From Actinomycetes bacterium (GTDB lineage Bacteria > Actinomycetota > Thermoleophilia > Gaiellales > F1-60-MAGs149), in assembly GCA_025360225.1 (NCBI GenBank), contig JANYCN010000021.1:1-64000 (forward strand): a stretch of 64,000 bases of DNA, given 5' to 3'. The notes beneath the pieces were generated by a model. It was not told the origin of the DNA. It ran no database searches and saw only the letters and a list, made by a program, of their open reading frames with translations. Positions 63,891 to 64,000 of the stretch are shown here, in pieces (within the stretch, counting starts at the first letter, position 1; the number at the start of each line of letters is the position of its first letter). Both the position numbers and the translations under genes were made by a program.

Positions 63891-64000
63891 ATGACCGCGA
63901 ACGCACCAACGCCACGCCCCGGCGGACGGCCGATCGGCCGGGCCGCCTTCCTCGGCACCGTCGCGACCGGAGTCGGCTCGATCGCGCTCCTCTCACGCTA
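63891..64000 (+). CDS. Partial CDS, start of a probably exported (Tat-like leader) protein, runs off window
   Basis: MTANAPTPRPGGRPIGRAAFLGTVATGVGSIALLSR, no stop before window end. Confidence 0.5.
   Translation, partial: MTANAPTPRPGGRPIGRAAFLGTVATGVGSIALLSR

Overview
High-GC actinobacterial chromosome segment (gene content and order resemble Thermoleophilia-like Actinobacteria; taxonomy is inference). Coding density is very high. I saw no rRNA, tRNA, CRISPR array, IS element or prophage. Most of the window is housekeeping: CCA-adding enzyme, murA, ppdK plus its regulator, glyQS, recO, mutM-deoA-deoB, xerD, ald, pyrG, recN-nadK-tlyA, polyprenyl synthase, nusB-accC-accB-like, and efp-aroQ-aroKB-aroC. 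The most interesting items are: (1) a ~11 kb translationally coupled catabolic cluster (38.1-49.2 kb: four SDRs, aldose-epimerase-like, M24 hydrolase, sugar ABC importer without ATPase, VOC, D-2-hydroxyacid dehydrogenase, acetoacetate-decarboxylase-like, GntR). It is bounded by an imperfect ~35 bp direct repeat of the recN 3' end and interrupts the usual recN...pyrG order, so it looks like an acquired metabolic island. (2) A carboxyltransferase-AccB(BCCP) fusion at the accB locus whose carboxyltransferase domain appears to have lost all metal/catalytic residues. (3) An ArsR-type HTH fused to a CheW-like domain. (4) A MurA with the Cys-to-Asp change associated with fosfomycin insensitivity. (5) A perfect 18-bp stem-loop at the junction between the sugar-binding protein and its permease. 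All calls come from reading motifs in the supplied sequence and ORF track; no database search was run.
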